64,000 nucleotides of DNA, from positions 1,674,001-1,738,000 of the forward strand of contig JAESUZ010003171.1 in NCBI GenBank assembly GCA_017311185.1, read 5' to 3'. Within the stretch, counting starts at the first letter, position 1; every line of letters begins with the position of its first letter. Made by a program: the position numbers and the translations under genes. Positions 55,393 to 64,000 of this stretch are shown piece after piece. The notes under the pieces were generated by a model. The model was not told the origin of the DNA. It ran no database searches and saw only the letters and a program-made list of their open reading frames with translations. This DNA is from Proteles cristata cristata (taxonomy: Eukaryota; Chordata; Mammalia; Carnivora; Hyaenidae).

Positions 55393-55440
55393 CAGCTTGC
55401 ACTTTCTCTCTCTCTAAAATAAAATAAAATAAATATTCAA
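55224..55440 (+). mobile_element. CAN SINE, older copy with expanded CT repeat
   Basis: Element 55233-55431, head GGGTGCCTGGGTGGCTCAG. Short TSD AATATTCAA at 55224-55232 and 55432-55440. The CT zone is a nearly pure (TC)n run at about 55356-55390. The tail is AAATAAAATAAAAT. Confidence 0.93.
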
Positions 55441-55845
55441 TTCTACAAGACTTTAGAGAAAAAAATAAGGAGGATAAGTGAAATTAAGTATAGAAATACA
55501 TAGCATGTGAGAAACATTTTTTAAAAAGGTAGAAGAAACATGTGCCAAAAATAGACTGGAATGGATAGAAGGCCCAAGTGGGCACTATATATTCATGAGG
55601 CATGTGATCCATCAAATTTTCATAAATAAATATTGATGAGACCTTTAATTAGACACTTGGTGGTGGCACCCATTGAACCTCCACTTGTTCTCAGTGCCCC
55701 ACTCAGTTTGCATGCTTGTTTTGCAACAGTCGTATCCATGGGACACTAGTGATCCACAGGACTGACGTCCAAAAAGCAGTATTTGCATCCTTGAAGGCCA
55801 TGTGTTCTAAAACTTTAAACATATACATACAAGAAAGTCCTAATC
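55441..55845. other. No recognisable feature
   Basis: A/T-rich mixed sequence; nothing recognised. Confidence 0.45.
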
Positions 55846-55849
55846 GTAT

Positions 55850-55970
55850 TAATATATATAAAGAGCTCTTATAAATCAATAAGAAAGTATAAATACAATA
55901 AAAATTGGCAAGAATTATAAACATGCAGATTCACAGTAAAAGAAATATATGTTAAAGCATATTTTAGAAG
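55850..55970 (+). repeat. Old L1 ORF2 fragment
   Basis: TATATATAAAGAGCTCTTATAAATCAATAAGAAAGTATAAATAC and CAGATTCACAGTAAAAGAAATATATG resemble decayed L1 ORF2 text (ataaagagctcttacaaatcaataagaaaaagac ... cacagaagaagaaatac). Confidence 0.55.
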
Positions 55971-56610
55971 TATTTAAGATCAAAGATAAAGAGAGTCTTT
56001 CAGATGCTCTCATAGCCACACTCTTCTAGCTCCTCTGGTGTTGGGCTGGGACCAGAGAAAGGAAGGGGAAAAGGCCAATGGATTTTGCATCTCTTCTCTG
56101 TGGGCTTTTGGGACAGACAACTTGATGCTGGCTCTCCTGCCAGTACAATGTGGTTCTTTGGAAGGCTGCATATTTTTCAACTTTTATAAGGTTCACCAAA
56201 ACAATATTTTTCTAGGCATTCTTAGAGATGTCTTATGTATGTTCCCTTATACACTTAAATTTCATTTGGCTGCTTCTGTTCCAGTCCTTTCCCTGGAAGA
56301 CTGATGTCTCTGCCTCCAAGGTTTCCCTACCCTTAAGTCATGGTGTCTCCCAGCCCCAAAATGAGGAGAATGAACCACTCCATGTTCTGCATTACCCTTT
56401 GTCACATAGATTCAAGAGAAGTAAACAACCACAATTCTTACAAGAAAGAAATTTGTCATGGACCCTACTCAGGAGGTTTCAGTTGCAGAAGAAACTAAGA
56501 GACCTCCTCTGGATAGTCCCAGGGTGCAATTCACAGAGAAGCTCTTAGGGTGTCTATCCCTCCATCCATCCTTCATTTCTTTCTTCATTGTTTCTCTACC
56601 TCATCTTCAA
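55971..56610. other. Unrecognised DNA
   Basis: No named repeat. The 106-codon plus frame at 56228-56548 has no domain I recognise. Confidence 0.4.
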
Positions 56611-56614
56611 TGTA

Positions 56615-56785
56615 TAGCCTTGCTACTTAAAGTGGTGTCCAGCAACAGTGAATCACCTGGGAGTAGTTAGAAATGCAGAATGTCAGTCCTACCCAGGCCA
56701 ACTTCATCAGAACCCGCATTTTAACACAATCCTCTGGCCATTCAAAGGCACATTGAAGTTGGAGAGGTACTGATTTCTAGAACAG
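56615..56785 (+). mobile_element. MER20-like hAT DNA transposon fossil
   Basis: CTACTTAAAGTGGTGTCCAGCAACAGTGAATCACCTGGGAGTAGTTAGAAATGCAGAATG, then AACTTCATCAGAACCCGCATTTTAACAC and GGCACATTGAAGTTGGAGAGGTACT at the end follow the MER20 order. Non-autonomous and ancient. Confidence 0.75.
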
Positions 56786-57645
56786 AATTTCTGGATTCTC
56801 CTGCTCCAGTTTTTCACATCCACATTCATGCTTAGCTGGAGTGGCTCTAGAAAGAAAAGCTTTATTCCTCCTCCTTTATCCATCAGACTCTGCCTTATAA
56901 AAACTATCCTTGGTAACATTTTAGTCCTGTACCCTTCTTTTCCGTTTTCTGTTACCCTTTATTGTAACCTTTGGCCTTCCCTTCCTGTTGATAAATGTCC
57001 ACTCAGGCTCCTTGGCTCCATTTAGCTTCCTCCCAGAGAGGCTAGAAACACACTCCAAGGATCAGCTGTTGCTAGCTTGAAGGACCCCACCCTGCCTCTT
57101 CTAGTGCCAGATGTAATTTAATCATTCGCAGAGTTCAGAGGTTTATGACTTGTTTCTTGTAGTTCCAAATGTGCGGTCAAGATGCCCTGGTGTTGAGTTG
57201 GCAGGACTAATGGCTTATTTAAATATTTTCCAATTCTACTCTTTCAGACCACTGCTTCCCCATTGCTATCACTTGGAAATATGAATGTAGTGAAATCATG
57301 AGGTTCATGTGAAGTTTGTCTTTAAACTTTTATACTGATTAAGTCACTATTCCAACAGTTTCCATGAATTAAATCTATTCTGAAAGAAAGAGTATCTGGA
57401 ATTGGAATCCAAAATCTTTCCATAGGTTCTTGGATGTGCTTTGTGAATGTGCTTTTGTTTCCTAGACATGGCAAAAAAAAAAAAATTGTATTTGAAGTCC
57501 AAAAAGGTAGAGGATGACTTTCTGTGTTTCTGGGGTACTTGGAAAATTCACCTGCATCCACAGAATAAAGTGCTTTTATCTGAATGCACACACATACGTA
57601 CAACTGCTATACCTTATTGTCCAAACTTCTGGTCCCCATCTGAGA
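56786..57645. other. Unrecognised DNA
   Basis: No named repeat. An A run lies at 57473-57484. The 132-codon plus frame at 57447-57845 passes through a CA repeat and lacks known motifs. Confidence 0.4.
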
Positions 57646-57648
57646 TGG

Positions 57649-57688
57649 ACACACACACACACACACACACGCACGCACGCACGCACAC
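57649..57688. repeat. (CA)n with (CGCA)n microsatellite
   Basis: About ten CA units followed by GCAC tetramers (57671-57684). CpG within the tetramers makes them prone to change. Confidence 0.95.
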
Positions 57689-57834
57689 ATTATCTCTAGG
57701 AAGAAAAATCGACTCTCAAATTGATGGTATTATGCATCTTTTAGGCACTGGAATATTGAGGACAATTCAGCTGAAAGACATCACTTGGTATACAACTCAG
57801 ATGGTTGATGCTGTGGTTTACACAGGCAACAAAA

Positions 57835-58700
57835 TAAAAACATAGGTAAACTGGACTCCATTAAAATTAAAAACTTTTGTACATCAAAGAACACTATCAA
57901 CAGAATGAAAAGGCAACCATGGCAAGGGGAAAAAAATCTTTGCAAATCGTATATCTCATAAGAGGTTAATATCCAGAATATAGAAGAAATGCCTACAACC
58001 TATCAATAGAAAGACAAACAGCTCAATTAGAAAATGGGTAAAGGCTTTGAAAGACATGTCCTCAAAGAAGATCTATAAATGGCCAATAAACACATGAAAA
58101 GATTCTCCACATCACTTAGCATTAGGAGAATACAAGTCAAAATCACAATGAGATACAACTACTAGAATGGCTGTAATTAAAATATTTTAAATAGTAGGTA
58201 TTGGTGAGGATGTGGAGAAATTGGAACACTTGTACATTGCTGGTGGGAATGTAAAATGGTGCAGCCACTCTGGAAAAGTTGTTGGTTCCCCCAAAAACTG
58301 AACAAAGAATTACCATATTGGACCAGCAATTCCATTCATAGATATATACCTGAAAACAGGGACTCAAACAGATACTTGTCTGCCAATGTTCATAGTAGTG
58401 TTATCCACAATAGCCAAAAAATGGAAATAACCCAAGTGTTCATCAACAGATGGGCAAATAAACCAGATGTGGTATATACATACAAAGGAATCTTGTTCAT
58501 TAATAATAAAAAGAATGAAGTTCTGATGCATACTACAATGTGGGTAAAAATTGAAGACATTATGTCAAGTGAAATTAGCCAGACAAAAAAGTATTATATG
58601 ACTACGCTTACATAAAATATCTAGAACACGCAAGTTCATACAGAATGTAAATAAACTTTACTAGGAATTGGACAGAGGGAAGAATCAGTAATTATTTTTT
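57835..58700 (+). mobile_element. Old L1, 5'-truncated
   Basis: Decayed L1 ORF2 3' half and 3' UTR in the forward direction: AATTAAAAACTTTTGTACATCAAAG, GGCCAATAAACACATGAAAAGATTC, GTCAAAATCACAATGAGATAC, GGTGAGGATGTGGAGAAATTGG, TTGCTGGTGGGAATGTAAAATGGTGCAGCC, CAATAGCCAAAAAATGGAAATAACCC. The end near 58680 lacks a clear A tail. A 119-codon frame (58256-58615) is an ORF2 remnant (blocks WANKPDVVYT and NEVLMHTTMWVKIEDIMSSEIS). Confidence 0.9.
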
Positions 58701-58802
58701 AATGGGTAGGTCACTAGATTCATACAGAGAAGCCATAGACTACTCCATTTGCAGAAAGGAATCTCAAAGAACTTGGGGCCATGTTTTAAAACCACCAAAC
58801 CC

Positions 58803-59262
58803 TCAATAGTGGGTTGAATTGTGACCCGCCCAAAGTCCTAAAGCCTGGTACTGTGAATGTGTACTGTTTTGGAAATAGGGTCTTTGCAGATCTAGTTAAG
58901 TTAAGGATCTTGGTATGACACCATCCTGAATTAGGGTGGGCCCTAAATCCAATAACTGGTGTCCTAATTAGAGAAAAGAGAGAGAAATTTAAGATGCACA
59001 GCCATAGAGACATGGGAAAGAAAGCCAGGTGAAGATGCAGGCAGAGACTGGAGTTATGACAAGCCAAGGAATGGCAGGACCAGCAGAGACTGGGAAAGGC
59101 AAGGAAGGTTTCTTCCCTAGAGACTTCAGATGGAACATAGCCCTGCCTACACCATGAATTCAAACTTCTGGCCTCCAAAACTGTAATAGAATACATTCCT
59201 GCTGTTTTAGGCTATCATATTTATGGAAATTTGTTATGGCAGCTCTAGGAAATGAATATACT
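58803..59262 (+). repeat. MLT1-type MaLR LTR, nearly full length
   Basis: The whole MLT1 order is present: ATAGTGGGTTGAATTGTGACC, TTTTGGAAATAGGGTCTTTGCAG, TTAGGGTGGGCCCTAAATCC, ATAACTGGTGTCCTAATTAGA, ACTTCTGGCCTCCAAAACTGTAATAGAATAC, GAAATTTGTTATGGCAGCTCTAGGAAATGAATATAC. About 460 bp, solo, no internal viral sequence. The 136-codon minus frame within it is not coding evidence. Confidence 0.92.
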
Positions 59263-59766
59263 ACACCTGTGAAGGAATAAAGAATTATTTAAGTTTTTAG
59301 CTTTTACCTTTTCCAGTAAATTTGGGGGGTTGGGAGGTGCTGCTGTCAATATAGAATCTCTCTCCTCTACTCTTCTTACAACATGGCAGGGTCTCTGATA
59401 CAGCACTGTCTATCCTTGACTAACCTTGGTGGCAAATCAAGTTCAAGAATGCTATGGCTATCACTCTACTTATGATATCCCTGCTTTTCCAAATAAGAAA
59501 TTGTTGATTTTGCCCCTCAAGATGGGCCATCCACGTTAGAGAACTCTGTTCTGCCAGCTTTCTCTGAGATATACAGACATATACATCATCTTGTGGTTCC
59601 TCTGGCTCAGCCTCCACTGCATTTCCTCTTGGCTGTGGTTCGAGGTTATAGATGTTTCCTTTTTTGTTGAAGATGGAGTTAAGTCTGATTTTTGTTTTCT
59701 TTGTTGCTTTGATTTAATCTCCAAGATAAGAATGTGGCATCATCTTAACTTTATTCTGCCATTTAA
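59263..59766. other. No recognisable feature
   Basis: Mixed sequence; frames on both strands at 59420-59724 show no known domain. Confidence 0.45.
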
Positions 59767-59999
59767 AAACTCATTTGTAGGGATGCCTGGGTGGCTGGCT
59801 CAGTTGGTTAAGCATCCAACATTGGCTCAGGTCATGATTTCACGGTTTGTGACTTCGAGCCACATATGGGGTTCTATGCTGACAGCTTAGAACCTGGAGC
59901 CTGCTTCTGATTTTGTCTCCTCTCTCTGCCCCTCCCCTGCTCTCTCTCTCTCTTTCTCTGTCTCAAAAATAAACATTAAAAAAAAAATTAAACTCATTT
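59767..59999 (+). mobile_element. CAN SINE, older copy with TSD
   Basis: Element about 59777-59989; the head GGATGCCTGGGTGGCTGGCTCAG carries a 4-bp GGCT duplication in the A-box region. TSD AAACTCATTT at 59767-59776 and 59990-59999. The altered A box should weaken transcription. Confidence 0.93.
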
Positions 60000-60032
60000 A
60001 AAAATCATGCCATTCAAAATTTTGATGTTCTA

Positions 60033-60200
60033 CAGCAGAGGTTAGCAAACTTTTCCTGCCAAGGGCCAGAGAGTAAATATTTTAGGTTTTGCACTGCAAC
60101 CACTCAATCCTGCCACCCTAGCACAAAAGCAGCCATTGGCAATATGTAAACAAAGGAGCATGGCTGTTTTCCCATCAAACTTAGTTTATGGACAACAATG
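60033..60200 (+). mobile_element. hAT-type DNA transposon fossil, right end missing
   Basis: Same family as 14968-15200, here keeping the left inverted repeat CAGCAGAGGTTAGCAAAC (60033-60050), then AAGGGCCAGAGAGTAAATATTTTAGG and AAAAGCAGCCATTGGCAATATG. The right end is lost after about 60200. Confidence 0.78.
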
Positions 60201-60461
60201 TAATAGAAGCAACAGCATGTGATTTTCGAGACTGGATCGTGAAAGGCATGCAGCTTCTGCCCTGTTCTCGGAGACATGGCCACTGTGTAAGCAGTCTGGC
60301 CACTCTGAGCTGCCATGCTGGAGAGGCATTAAAATCCTTAATGAGATACTCCACACAGAGACACGTGAGGGGAGCTCCTCCTCACTGCCACCAGCACCAA
60401 ATATTTCTAGCCCTGTGCTCTCCATCGCCACCGTCACTGGCCACATGTGGCTATGGAGCAC
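60201..60461. other. No recognisable feature
   Basis: Mixed sequence with no named repeat. Confidence 0.45.
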
Positions 60462-60557
60462 TTGACAATGTGGCTGGAGGGTGGCTCCGTGGGTTGAGTG
60501 GTTGAGCATCTGACTTCGGCTCAGGTCATGATCTTGTGGTTGACAATGTGGCTGGAG
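60462..60557 (+). mobile_element. SINE head without tail, between an 18-bp TSD
   Basis: A 60-bp piece of CAN SINE head (60480-60539: GGTGGCTCCGTGGGTTGAGT through ATCTTGTGG) lies between two perfect copies of TTGACAATGTGGCTGGAG (60462-60479 and 60540-60557). The linker, CT zone and A tail are all absent, and the first bases of the head are missing too. Tailless tRNA-related insertions with TSDs are known in mammals and imply priming without a poly(A) tail. Confidence 0.85.
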
Positions 60558-60777
60558 TAACTGAAGAACCGAATTTTAAATTTTGGTTTACTTTAACATT
60601 AGAGCTAATGTAAAACACATCATTACTAATTTTTACACTAATGGCATGTTGAAATGGTAACATTTTGGATATATTGGGTAAAATAAAATGTATTAAGCAT
60701 TAATTTTACCTATTCTTTTTTCCTTTCTTTTTAAATGTGGCTTCCAAAAAATCTAAATTAATTATGGAGCACATTAT
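60558..60777. other. No recognisable feature
   Basis: A/T-rich mixed sequence, possibly part of a decayed L1, with no clear match. Confidence 0.4.
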
Positions 60778-61543
60778 ATATTTTTTAAATTTTTATTTAT
60801 TTGTTTGTTTTAAAACCAGTATGCTTAACATGGTGTTATATTAGTTTCAGGTGTATAATACAGTGATTTATAAATTCAATACATTACTTGGTGTTCATCA
60901 AGATGAGTGTAGTTTTAATCCCTTTCACCTATGTCACCAGTCCCCTCAGACCTCCCCTCTGGCAACTACCAGTTTGTTCTCTGAGTCTGTTACTTTGTCT
61001 CTTTTTTTTTAGATTGCTCATTTGTTTCTTTTTTTTTTTTTTTAAATGTTTATTTTTTGAGAGAGAGAGAGCTCAAGCAGGGGAGTGACAGAGATAGAGA
61101 GGGAGACAGAATCCAAAGCAGGCTCCAGATTCTGAGTTGTCAGCACAGATCCCAACACGGGGCTCGAACTCATGAGCTGTAAGATCATGACCCAAGCCAA
61201 AGTCCAATGCTTAACCGACTGAGACACCCAGGTGCCCTGTTTTGTTCCTTAAATTCCACATATGAATAAAATTATATGGTGTTTGTCTTTTTCTGACTGA
61301 CTTAATTCATTTAACATTATAACCTCTAGATCTATCCACATTGTTACAAATGGCTAGATTTCATTCTTTTTATGGCTGAATAATATTCCATTGTATGTAT
61401 ATACCACATCTTCTTTATTCATCTATTGGGACAGTTGGGTTGCTTCCATATCTTGGCTATTGCAAATAAAGCTGCAATAAACATAGGGGTACAGATACCT
61501 TTTCAAACTAGTATTTTCATTTTCTTTGGGTAAATACCCAGTC
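60778..61543 (-). mobile_element. Old L1 3' end, interrupted by a SINE
   Basis: A minus-strand L1 3' UTR and end of ORF2 at 60778-61020 and 61251-61543. Blocks include TTAGTTTCAGGTGTATAATACAGTG, ACTACCAGTTTGTTCTCTG, TGGCTGAATAATATTCCATTGTATG, TTGGCTATTGCAAATAAAGCTGCAATAAACATAGGGGTAC and TTTCTTTGGGTAAATACCCAG. 5'-truncated. The T-rich start at about 60780-60812 is its A tail. Confidence 0.9.
61018..61250 (-). mobile_element. CAN SINE inserted in the old L1
   Basis: Element about 61031-61237 on the minus strand; the head reads from 61237 (GGGCACCTGGGTGTCTCAG). Flanks TCATTTGTTTCTT (61018-61030) and TGTTTTGTTCCTT (61238-61250) form a decayed TSD. The T run at 61029-61043 is the A tail. Confidence 0.92.
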
Positions 61544-61849
61544 GTGGAATGCCTTTATATTTCTATTGGAAAGAGTTTCTTCAGCACCATCTCCAGGTTC
61601 AGGAGCCCAGAGTTGGGGAACTGGGGCAGATATTGCCCACCTCGCCAGGTGAGTCACTTGAACCAGATGACTTTCCACAGGACTTCTATTCTGCTCTGTC
61701 TCCAAACATGGAACAGACCTAAAGTTCACAGTAGGTCCTGTGGAAGTTGAAGGATACTTTGGGGGTGTGGGGAGAAGTGGTCCTTCTTTGCCTGATGTTT
61801 ATTGCTCCTTTAGAACACGGAGGCATTTTAGAAAGATTTTGTTTGCCTG
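61544..61849. other. No recognisable feature
   Basis: Mixed sequence; short opposing frames at 61517-61750 carry no known motif. Confidence 0.45.
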
Positions 61850-61945
61850 CTTTAAATACCACCTAGTCTCATTACTAACTGTGTGATCTTAGGCATGTTA
61901 CTATACCTCTCTGAACATCTTATTCTTCATGTTAAAAAAAAAAAA
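61850..61945 (-). repeat. MIR fragment, reverse
   Basis: CTAACTGTGTGATCTTAGGCATGTTACTATACCTCTCTGAACATCTTATTCTTCATGTTAAAAAA matches the reverse MIR core (agctgtgtgaccttgggcaagttacttaacctctctgagcctc). Confidence 0.75.
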
Positions 61946-62167
61946 AAGATTTATTGTGAATCCATTTAACCTGCCCTATTAGATCTATGAGCTTCTTGAA
62001 GATGCAATGTGATCTTTACCTGGCAGAGATGTCCTGAGGATCAAGCATCGGGGCTTAAGCGGCCCAACATCTAATGCTAAGTAAACAAATAATATTCACT
62101 ACCTAAGCATTCTGAAGGAGCAGGAAAGAAAAGCCCGGAGAAGACAATGGTAACTAAAGAGTTTACA

Positions 62168-62240
62168 TCTGTGTGCATGCATATGTGTATGTGTGTCCAT
62201 GGATGTGTGCACACATATGTACGTGTGCATGTGTATGCTG
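62168..62240. repeat. Imperfect TG/CA-rich tract
   Basis: Mixed GTGTGCATGCATATGTGTATG-type sequence alternating purine and pyrimidine over about 70 bp, with the arms CATATGTGT and ACACATATG in inverted orientation. The frames seen across it are composition artefacts. Confidence 0.75.
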
Positions 62241-63507
62241 CTTGAGGGGGATGGGGTGCAGGAAACCAACAACAGGCAAATGAACACATAAATACATAAC
62301 TCGGGATAGGGTCTGCACTGCCAGGAAGAATGAAGTAGGACAGGAAGCACCAGGGTGGAGACGCTGGTTGGGGAAGACTTCTCCCTATGGGGACCTCCCC
62401 TGAGGGTCAGCGCCGGCCAAGTCTCCACTTTGTCAAGTTCCAGGCCTGCAGGGAAGTAGCCTTCAGGCAGAAACCTGTCCTTTAACACTGTTTCATTTTA
62501 CTTTTCTTGTATCCACCTATACTGTTTCTCTTTTTACTCCGAAAACTTCTGTGTAGCCCCAGAATCACCAGAGCAGGGCAGCTTTCTAAGAAAACAATTT
62601 AAAGTCAGTTGGCCTAAAATCAATCCCTCTAAAGTGAATTTGCATATAGGAAACTTGCTCAGGGGTCCATGTACCAGATGCTACTTCCACCCACATTTAA
62701 AAAAAAATAACTATTAGAGCATTTTCCATGAAGTCAGTATTAGCCTCTTGTGGAATTTTGGTTTTTGCTAATTGTTTTTCTGTTTTAGTCATTTGCTAAA
62801 GACATTTCCTATTTTCATGTTTCTGATAAACATGTATGTGATTATTCCCATATGATTCACCAAAGTGATCACTTTTGCAATTTCTACCTGTTTGAGTCTT
62901 TGTTTCTTTATACCTGTGTGTCTCTCTGGGATTTCCTACACAAATCACTCCTCCTGTGTTTGATGCATTCAGATTACTATTGAGACAGAGACAAACCATT
63001 CTGCAGAAAGCTTCCTAGTGGAAAGTTTTTACTATGTGCTTCTAGCTTCATAAAGTGTAAAAATAAAATGACAATACCTGTGTGGGTGTGCCACACATGT
63101 TCACATGAAACCCATTGGCAATGGTGAGTTGCCATAACCCACATATATGGGCAGAGCCTGGGCCACAGGTTTTCTGACTCAGAGCTCAGTGCTTCAGGTA
63201 AGCATTCTATATTACATTGCTTTCATTAATAATTTTGTAAATGTACTGATTATGCTGCTTATTAGTTAAGTAAAAGAGTTAATCTACCATTTGCTCACTG
63301 TCTCATTTGAACTTCCAAAATGTCATTTCTTGTTACTACTACCAATTTAATGAATGAGGAAGAAACTTGATTGAATGAATGAACAAATTAATTATGGAAA
63401 ACGGAGTTTATAAAATTAGTCCAATGATTAAAAAAAAAAAAGAAAACCTGAGACCAGGAAATAGTTGAACAAAGTAACCAACAACTCCTTTAGAACATCT
63501 AAGCAAG
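62241..63507. other. Unrecognised DNA
   Basis: No named repeat or exon. A runs lie at about 62699-62707 and 63431-63441. A/T-rich overall. Confidence 0.4.
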
Positions 63508-63950
63508 TCATTCTCAGCTGGGAGAGATTTTGTACCCCTGTGGTTTATCTAGAAAAGTCTGGAAACAGCCACAGGGACACCTGGGTGGCTCATTTGGTTG
63601 TGCATCCTACTTCAGCTAGGGTATAAGCTCACAGTTGGTGAGTTCGAGCCCCATGTTGGGTTCACTGCTGCCAGTCTGCCAGCAGAGCCGACTTCAGATC
63701 CTCTGTCCTCCTCTCTCTGCTCTTTCCCTGCTTACATGCTCCCAAAAATAAATAAACATTTTTTTAAAAAGCAATGTCTGGAAAGATTTTTTACTGACAC
63801 ATTGGAGAGTGGGTGCTACTGGCATCTTATAGGTAGAGAGGCCATGGATGCTGTGAAAACACCCTACAATGCACAGGGTAGCCCCCTCCCAAGAAAGTAC
63901 TATCTGGCTCCAAATGCCAATAGTCACTGAGGTTGAAAAACCCTGACTTA
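63508..63950 (+). mobile_element. hAT-type DNA transposon fossil split by a SINE
   Basis: Left part 63508-63572 (CATTCTCAGCTGGGAGAGATTTTGTACCCC) and right part 63773-63950 (AATGTCTGGAAAGATTTTTTACTGAC, GGTGCTACTGGCATCTTATAGGTAGAGAGGCCATGGATGCTG, CCTACAATGCACAGGGTAGCCCCC, ending GAGGTTGAAAAACCCTGA). This matches a common non-autonomous family with tctcaac-type inverted ends. A SINE separates the two halves. Confidence 0.78.
63573..63770 (+). mobile_element. CAN SINE, older copy, inside a DNA transposon
   Basis: Head AGGGACACCTGGGTGGCTCA at 63573, B box GAGTTCGAGCCCC near 63640, CT zone and AATAAATAAACATTTTTTTAAAA tail. GTCTGGAAA appears on both sides (63558-63566 and about 63776-63784), consistent with a decayed TSD. 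Confidence 0.92.
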
Positions 63951-64000
63951 AGGGCTGCATTTTACCTTAAGGAGGTAAAAATGTGATGTACTCTGAAGAC

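Noticed and set aside
57447..57845. 132-codon plus-strand frame as a small protein gene
   Set aside because: It runs through an A tract and a CA repeat (Thr/His run) and into L1 sequence; it is a chance frame.
62077..62488. Minus-strand frames of 70 and 129 codons
   Set aside because: A large part is the TG/CA-rich tract read as Cys/His/Thr repeats; no family motif is present.

Overview
The window is mammalian nuclear DNA from a felid (cat family) and is intergenic or deep intronic. The main evidence is 18 copies, whole or partial, of the carnivore tRNA-Lys-derived SINE in its cat form: a head opening GGGGCGCCTGGGTGGC, a Pol III A box and B box, a CT-rich stretch and an A-rich tail. Carnivore LINE-1 copies of several ages and typical eutherian fossil repeats (MIR, L2, MLT1-type MaLR LTRs, MER20-like and other hAT elements) support this. 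I found no host protein-coding gene, no genuine tRNA or rRNA gene and no CRISPR array. Nearly all short open frames are chance, low-complexity or transposon-derived.

Layout. 1-12.5 kb: MLT1-type LTRs at 1-268, 8000-8360 and 9105-9360, one SINE at 591-815, L2 and MIR fossils, a TTTTC repeat at 4892-4964, and long unrecognised stretches. 12.5-26 kb: young SINEs (13034, 17298, 20875), an older SINE (25707), a 90-bp GAAA tract, an hAT element near 15.1 kb, an MLT1 LTR at 17540-18035, a young 5'-truncated L1 at 18558-19068, an L2 ORF2 remnant at 21190-21680, and a poly(A)-only insertion at 24045-24098. 26-36.6 kb: only ancient repeats, plus a probable processed-pseudogene tail at 31026-31270. 36.6-41.1 kb: a four-deep nest of retrotransposons. 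41-53.8 kb: two SINEs in tandem (42627-43059), single SINEs at 46649 and 51877, L2, MIR and MLT1 fossils, and long unique DNA. 53.8-64 kb: the youngest-looking L1 (53827-54897) with an open ORF2 C-terminal frame, old L1s, an MLT1 LTR, three hAT fossils, more SINEs, and a SINE head without a tail at 60480-60539.

How the parts relate. The elements form a layered record of retrotransposition rather than a pathway. L1 ORF2 activity explains the SINE copies, the pseudogene tail and the target-site duplications (TSDs) marked throughout. I see no new defence, metabolic or signalling system. The unusual signals are atypical L1-driven events: a tailless SINE, an A-tract-only insertion, an L1 3' junction with an extra segment, and repeated insertion at one site.
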